From contig NC_092661.1 of assembly GCF_032118995.1 (NCBI RefSeq), positions 10,044,494-10,108,493 on the forward strand: a stretch of DNA of 64,000 nucleotides, given 5' to 3'. This document shows, one piece after another, positions 57,795 through 64,000 of the stretch. Numbering within the stretch: position 1 is the stretch's first letter; each line of letters starts with the position of its first letter. A program made the position numbers and the translations under genes. The notes under the pieces are model-generated. The model was not told the DNA's origin. It made no database searches and saw nothing but the letters and a program-made list of their open reading frames with translations. This DNA comes from Asterias amurensis. Its lineage: Eukaryota > Echinodermata > Asteroidea > Forcipulatida > Asteriidae.

Positions 57795-58174
57795 AAGACC
57801 CTGGACACTATTGGTAATTGTCAAAGACCAGTATTCCCGCTTGCTGTATCTCAACATATGCATTAAATAACAAACCTGTGAAAATTTGAGCTCAATCGGT
57901 CATCAAAGTTGCGAGATAATGAAAGTAAAAACACCCTTATCACACAGAGTTGCGTGCTTTCAGATGCTTGATTTCGAGACCTCAAGTTCTAAATCTGAGG
58001 TCTCGAAATCAAATTTTAGGAAAATTACTTCTTTCTCGAAAACTACTCCACTTCAGAGGGAGCCGTTTCTCACAATGTTGTATACTATCAACCTCTCCCC
58101 ATTACTCGTTACCGAGTAAGTTTTTGTGCTAATAATTATTTTGAGTAATTACCAATAGTGTCCACTGCCTTTAA
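57795..58174. mobile_element. TTAA-family MITE (GGACACTATTGG), full length
   Basis: GACCCTGGACACTATTGG to AATAGTGTCCACTGCCTTTAA; right TTAA kept, left eroded. The inner hairpin TTTCGAGACCTC...GAGGTCTCGAAATC is perfect (57970-58014). Confidence 0.9.
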
Positions 58175-59200
58175 ACGTTAACCAGTTACAAGTTTTGTAT
58201 AAACACCGAGCGTATACATTGTAGATGTATCAGAATTGACAATTTTGTCAAATCTAGGCCTATGATTTAAACTTACCTTGTTGAACATTTTAGGCCAAGA
58301 TAAACAATAACCAAGAGAGCTTGTTGGAGGAGCAAAGCGAAATACAATCCAGCTTTATTGAAAGAAAATAATAATAATCAAACACACTAATTTGAACTTC
58401 ACATTGATGTTCTAGAAACGTGTTTTATTTTATGTTGGGTTCTTCATTTTTGTCGCTAGTACATGTATTCTAAAGCATAGAAACAGTTGGTAGGCCGAAG
58501 AGATAAAATACTATTAAACATTTCCCATCGAATAAATTGAGTGTAAGGTTGAGCCATTTCTTTTTGCCTGTCTGTTTTATGTATTTGTCTATTTATTTGT
58601 CCATTTATTTTCGTAGTTTTCATTGCATGTGTTTGTGTTTTGCCACACAAACAAATCATTGAACCTTATGTGTGGGAGAGAATTCTGATCAAAAGTCCAC
58701 ACCACAAATAAGCATATTAGCAACAAAAACCACTGCTTTCCTGGACAAACATTAGCCCTCGCTTTTACGTGTTGAAATATAGACATTTTGAAATGTAATC
58801 ACCTCAACATCAATTTATTTCTTATTATTTTCCAATTACCTTTTCGCAGAAAATAATTTCGGAATATCAGTATAATAATAATTGACCATACAATATTAAT
58901 CTACCTTAATGAAAGTACCCGTATTTTTGAAGCAGCACATGTTCATGAATGAGAGAGGAATAATTTGCCCGTAGTTTCAGCATGTCACATTTTGATCTGG
59001 ACTCGGTGTTCATTTCTAATGGGTAGTCTACCCCAAGATAAATGTGATGAATGATACTTGCTTACACTGGGCTAATTTAATAGAGTAAATGACTAATGAT
59101 ATCATACAGCACTGTTTAATCAATCCGGTGGTTATGGAACGTCTTATGTTCAGTCATGCCCAAAGATGATAATTCTGCCCAAGCCTCCCCCATCCGTCTA
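58175..59200. other. no feature recognised
   Basis: AT-rich intergenic sequence. Short frames on the minus strand lack family features. Confidence 0.5.
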
Positions 59201-59589
59201 TTAAAGACACTGTCGCTATTGGTAATTGTCAAAGATCAGTCTTCTCACTTGGTGTACCTCAACATTTGCATAAAATATAAAGCTGTGAACATTTGAGCTC
59301 AGTTGATCTTCGAAGTTGCGAGATAACAATGAAAGAAAAAAAAACACCCTTGTCACATGAAGTTGTGTGATTTCAGATGTTTGATTTTGAGACCTCAAAA
59401 TACAATTTTGAGGTCTCGAAATCAAGTTCGTGGAAAATTACTTCTTTCTCGAAAACTACGTCACTTCTGAGGGAGCCGTTTCTCACAATGTTTTATACTA
59501 TCAATCTGTCCCCATTACTAATTACCAAGTAAGGTTTTATGGTACAATTTTTTTTTATAGTAATTACCAATAGTGTCCATTGCCTTTAC
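59201..59589. mobile_element. TTAA-family MITE (GGACACTATTGG), full length
   Basis: TTAAAGACACTGTCGCTATT to CAATAGTGTCCATTGCCTTTA, with the inner hairpin TTTTGAGACCTC/GAGGTCTCGAAATC and all standard blocks. Confidence 0.9.
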
Positions 59590-59599
59590 ATGCACTGCA

Positions 59600-59722
59600 G
59601 CCGGTTCCTGAAAAACTAAGATTAATCCTATCTCGAGTTAGGACGAGTTAACTTGGGATGTGTTCAACGTAACTTGTCCTAAGTCCTAAGATTAATTTTA
59701 AGTAAGGAGGAGTTTGGTGATA
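59600..59722. mobile_element. MITE-like AAGATTAATCCTA repeat, copy 2
   Basis: ACTAAGATTAATCCTATCTC, GAGTTAGGACGAGTTAAC and ACTTGTCCTAAGTCCTAAGA form inverted arms and share motifs with 19968-20092. Confidence 0.55.
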
Positions 59723-59727
59723 TCGAC

Positions 59728-60100
59728 GGTTGGACACGTTTGGTATAAATTGTCAAAGACCAGTATTCTCACTTGGTGTATCCCAACATATGCATAAAAT
59801 AACATACCTGTTAAATTTTGGCTCAATTGTTCATCGATATTGCAAGAAGATAATGAGATAAAAAAACACACTTGTGTGTACTTTCAGATGCCTAATGAAA
59901 GGCTTCAGACATGAAGTATTAATTTTATTATTTTAATGAGAAATTACCTCTTTCCCCCAAACTACCGTTACTTCAGAGGGAGCCGTTTCTCACAATGTTT
60001 TATAATATCAACAGCTCTCCATTGCTCGTTGCCAATTAGGCCCAAGTTTTTATGCTACAAATTATTTGAGTTACTACCAATAGTGTCTAGTGTCTTTGAG
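59728..60100. mobile_element. TTAA-family MITE (GGACACGTTTGG subtype)
   Basis: GTTGGACACGTTTGGTATAA to CAATAGTGTCTAGTGTCTTTG. Internal CCTAATGAAAGGCTTCAGAC, GAGAAATTACCTCTTTC, TTCAGAGGGAGCCGTTTCTC and AACAGCTCTCCATTGCTCG match 21697-22015. Terminal TTAA eroded. Confidence 0.85.
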
Positions 60101-62042
60101 GCTCTTCGTTTCGTTATAAGAAATTTTAATCATCATAGGGATTATAAAGGCGATGTACCTTCTTTATTCTCTGAAGCGCTTAAACCATGGGGTTCCTTCC
60201 TCCGTGCTTAAACTGTCTTCTTTCGAGAAATACTTCATTCAAGCAATCTTTGAAAAAAGGCATTCATTGAGAAATATTCACAAGTTACATTGCCAAAGCA
60301 AATTGATCACAACAGAAAAAACCCAACAGCAACAACTTAATAAAGAAAACAAACAATTAAAGTCATACCCTATTTAGATTTTATTAAATTTATTTATGCA
60401 AGATTTGGGTGCTAGGCCTGGGTTGTAGTGTTTTTTTTTTGTTAACTTGTAACGAAGCTCTTTAGACCAAATACACACCTTTAAACATATTTCTTTTGTT
60501 AAGCTGTTTTAACGGGGGGGGGGGGGGGGGGACTTATATCCAGCATCGTTGATCATTTTGGGTCCGCACATAACTCAAAAATACATCAACAGAAAAAAAG
60601 TCATCAAGTGACAAGACTTTGCAGAAGGTGGGTGAAAGGGAAGTTTATATTCCTTACGACTGAAAGATCATTTAGGCAAGATCTTTTATCATCAACGTTC
60701 CATGCTTGGTGAACAATAAAGAAGTGACGTTATGATAATTGGGGGGGGGGGGGGGGGGTCGTGTTGGTTCTTTTAAAAGTAACCTAACGAAATCAAGATC
60801 GAAATGGACAACTATTTGGCCCATTTTTCGTCATTGACAATACATTTTTTCACTTATAAAGATGCAATTGCATAGTTGTTGTGTAGTAGCATTAAATAAA
60901 AGGTCTTCGACTGCCCTTGGCCAAAAACATTGATTCGGTGGACCGCATTCTGTTTCAGAGCACATAAATGATATCTTAATGTTGTAATGATTCAGTGCCA
61001 GTATGACATATCACGTCTGATATTAATGTAAGATGAGCTAGATGCAGTTCCGGTACCAACTAGTCTAGATCCGAATCAAGTCAGTCCTGAGCAACTGATT
61101 GCTCGATGTCTGTTTTAAAGGGGTAGGCGTATTCAACATGCACCAAATACCAATTTCTCTAAACTAGTCTAGAATCATTAGCAGTGATCAAAAGTACTAA
61201 TACCCCCCCCCCCCCCCAAAAAAAAAAAAAAAGAAAGAAGAAAAAATTACAAAACAACAATAATAACATTATTATTGTACAAAATGAACTACATGAATAT
61301 TATAAATACATATATATTTTTAAATGAATTTAATATACAAGTAAATAGATAAATAAAATAAAAACATAAACTAAAATAATTTACAGCTGTTACAAAATGT
61401 GAGTATAATTGCATAAACAATAGAATGAATACAAAAGTCAACTATACAACTTATGAACAGTAAAATGGAGAATTGTGGTTTATTTATTAAAATCAGTACC
61501 TTTGAAAGCTCTTTACCGGATGATAAGCTGAAGTAGAAAAAAGTTTCGCATGTAAACGTAATGCGTTCCTTGCCATTTATAATCTTGGGTTCGGCGAAGA
61601 AATACATTTTGTCATTTTGTGGCTTAGTAGACTGACTTATGTTCTATCGTGCTGTTGGATTAAAACAAAGTACATGGATGGAACTGAGAGGGAGATTCGT
61701 TTGAAAGTTAATCCACCAATATCATTCTAAAGCATCGTGACAGTGTGCTCGGAGTAAAATAAGTCGGTCAGAGACGTGATGCTGCATCGATCAGTGTTCT
61801 TCTATTTTGCATTTGTTAAAATCAATCAAGGTTATGAGAAATGCATTAGGAACATTCGAGCTGGTGATTTTCTCGTCTTTTTTTGTATGGTCAAATATAT
61901 GAATAAAATAGACTTTTATTTTCAAAAACCGCAAATAGTATAGCAAGTTATTGTTTAACATGGTGCTCTGTAATGAGCAACATGTACTTATGCAATAATA
62001 CAATTATTTGGTCCAATGTCTTGCGCAAGAATCGTATTGTGC
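60101..62042. other. intergenic; long G and C tracts and AT-rich block
   Basis: G runs at about 60514-60531 and 60741-60758, a C run with poly-A at 61204-61233, and a very AT-rich block at 61250-61390. No gene recognised. Confidence 0.5.
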
Positions 62043-62199
62043 TATAGACCTTATGCATTGACGTCATCCAGCCGCCATCTTTGAGGTCAAACGGTGACGA
62101 AACAATCGAAACGCGGATAGATTGGCCAATGAACAACCTCCTTTTGACCTCAATGCGGGTGCGCCGTACTGAAATGACGTCATGTGCATAAGGTCTATT
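62043..62199. mobile_element. MITE with TATAGACCTTATGCATTGACGT ends
   Basis: TATAGACCTTATGCATTGAC is inverted as ATGTGCATAAGGTCTATTG, extended by GTCAT/ATGACGTCAT. Inner CTTTGAGGTCAAACGG pairs loosely with CCTTTTGACCTCAATG. About 157 bp. It shares TAGACC tips with 4625 and 43792. Confidence 0.88.
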
Positions 62200-62689
62200 G
62201 TGATGAGACTATTGTTGTTTATTGTGCACATGGCAACCTTGGCGGTTTATTTGTTAACAGCTTATCCAAGAAATCCTAGAAATGCGAGAGTTGGGTTCGA
62301 ATCCCACAGGAGTAATATTCCAAAGTTGTACTGTATGCGATGTATTAATAATGAACACATGCGATGTATTAATAATTAATAACGTAAACAACCTGCCCAA
62401 AATGAAATTGGCAATGTTTGACTTATCTCTGTTTGATTATTGTTTTAATCCGGGGAATGCAATAAAAATGTACAATCTGTAAAACCATTATCCTTGTACA
62501 CTATTCGTTGGCCTCTCGCAGTCACATGAGGGCGGCAATCTTGAACTTCCCTGCGAACTATGACCTCATTACAACTTGGTTATTAACGAAACATATTGTG
62601 AACTTGTTTGGTATCATGCGCTTAAAAACTAATGATAAATTTACCGATAATTGATGTACCAATTAGAACAACCATACGGGCTGCATATA

Positions 62690-62795
62690 GAGCGATTCCC
62701 CCTCGGGAGGGGGCGGGTTGGGTACGCATTTTTGTCCTGCTTATCACCAACATGAAAAGGCGCTATATGTAAATGGTGTTATTATTATTAACTGC
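62690..62795 (+). mobile_element. LINE/SINE 3' tail fragment
   Basis: CCTCGGGAGGGGGCGGG...AAAAGGCGCTATATGTAAATG followed by GTTATTATTATTA is a LINE-type 3' end. No body recognised. Confidence 0.45.
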
Positions 62796-62916
62796 CGGTA
62801 ATGGAGGCGGCAACCATTCCCTAATCGAAGTAAGCCAAGCACTTGCTATTTTTTTGCAGGCAAGTATTTGCGAGGAAGCATCATACTGTTCAACTGATGT
62901 TAAACCTTTTTGCGCT

Positions 62917-63052
62917 TCCTGCGAAGACGAATGCGATATAACATTCCATTTTCGCCGCAAATGTTTTGCAGGAGTTGAAAACAGATCGACTCTTTTGCGA
63001 ATTTGTGACGTCTGAATTCATATCGCATTCTTATGAAGTATGAACCGGGTTT
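62917..63052. mobile_element. diverged TTCATACTTC MITE
   Basis: GACGAATGCGATAT near 62928 is inverted in ATATCGCATTC near 63020. The right end GAAGTATGAACCGGG matches the family of 48157-48295. The 80-codon frame across it is probably chance. Confidence 0.5.
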
Positions 63053-64000
63053 AAAACTTCCTTTTTTAGTTCTTCGTGAGTTCTTGACTGTCCTTGGTAT
63101 TTGACAAACTCGTGTGCTTCAAAATTTAGCCGTGTCACGTGCAAATGGCTTTAATGTGACGAATTCAGGTGTAAGATTTGCAGTCAAATTTCCGGTTCAT
63201 TTCTTGTGTTAAGGGCAAGGATGATTTTGTTTCTTCTTATCCGGTGGATGAGAGCCTTCGTGAAGGGGTGCACCGCGGCTTCACTGCTCTGGTGCCAGTC
63301 TGATTGTTGCGTGTTTATGATCGATTGTCTGTAATACCGACACATTTACGCTCTTTAGATGGCCTCCAGCCCTGAAGTCTAGTCATCGACTCATCGCACT
63401 AATGGGGGTATTAAAGTACAACCTTTAGTACAGATTGTTCCTGCAAGCGCAACACTTAGTGGCCTTGTAACGGGCAGGATTTCTGGTGAACTGTACTAAT
63501 ATTGACTGTAGCTGCAAGTAGTGAAGGAACATCAATCCAAGATGAAATCGAATTCCCGTGTATTGCCTTCGTCTGTTATTGACTAACCCATGGGGCTGCT
63601 TGGACTGATGTAAAGACCCATTTTGATTCAATGACTTGCCACAGGTATCATTTGGTATACGATATGGATGGTGTGGATGACCACTTGATGTGATGTTGCT
63701 ATAAAGCCAGAGTAATTTCGTGACGTCTGACTTTTCGAGTGTCCATTTTGTGGATTCCTATTTCGTCAAATAACATTCTAAATTGGTGATGTTTTTGCGG
63801 CCCAGTTGTTCATTTTCTGGAATTTTACAGTCGGCATGTGAACAATTTATTAGTAACTTGGTTGTACTCATCGGTATCGCTTAGTAGTGGACAGATGGTA
63901 AAGGCCTATTTTGTAATTTTTGAAAGAGGGTGGGTGGCTGGTTAGTGAGTACATAAACAAAAATGAAGTTCGACAATCAGTTTCAAAACTAAAGTAAGGC
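63053..64000. other. no feature recognised
   Basis: Mixed-composition sequence at the right edge without a convincing frame, repeat or RNA gene. Confidence 0.45.

Noticed and set aside
62773-63015. Small cysteine-rich secreted peptide
   Set aside because: The frame spans a LINE tail and a diverged MITE; cysteine pattern is not recognisable and no promoter is seen.
1-64000. LTR retroelements, Polintons or other virus-derived elements
   Set aside because: No long direct terminal repeats, capsid, integrase or envelope-like frames were seen.

Overview
The window is animal genomic DNA. Genes are split by GT-AG introns, most of the sequence is non-coding, and it is crowded with short inverted-repeat (MITE-like) elements, tRNA-derived SINEs, LINE remnants and homopolymer G/C tracts. 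The small secreted C-type lectins with a CxC start and the repeat complement suggest an echinoderm, most likely a sea star; this is an inference from recalled resemblance, not a search.

Layout. 1-6960: repeats only, namely a 50-bp minisatellite running off the left edge, two copies of a two-part inverted-repeat element, several MITEs and a CCAAT-bearing tandem array. 7135-7647 and 10091-10573: two single-exon, secreted C-type lectin genes in the same orientation, 2.4 kb apart. The second keeps the galactose-type QPD/WND sugar site and the first has lost it. 12563-16323, minus strand: a complete five-exon sigma-class glutathione S-transferase (prostaglandin-D-synthase-like, 204 codons). 18043-56736, plus strand: a complete ten-exon gene for UBE3D, an E2-binding E3 ubiquitin ligase whose human counterpart also inhibits the CPSF73 endonuclease. 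All splice phases agree and the protein comes to 450 residues. The GST and UBE3D genes are divergent, with 1.7 kb between start codons holding a 271-bp MITE with TGACGTC motifs. 56737-64000 has no gene that I can support.

Most of the UBE3D span is intron. The introns hold two 5'-truncated non-LTR retrotransposons, at least seven tRNA-Leu-like SINE copies or heads, tandem duplications, a 37-bp perfect hairpin, and many copies of four MITE families that all end in TTAAAGG...CCTTTAA. A nested copy at 8954-9323 shows that the duplicated target is TTAA, as for piggyBac-type transposition. I saw no LTR retroelement, Polinton or other virus-derived element, no CRISPR array and no convincing stand-alone tRNA or rRNA gene.

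The genes do not form one pathway: lectins (innate recognition), GST (detoxification or prostanoid synthesis) and UBE3D (ubiquitin and mRNA 3'-end processing) are simply neighbours. The most unusual content is the set of TTAA elements, some of them full-length palindromes, and the diverged lectin pair.
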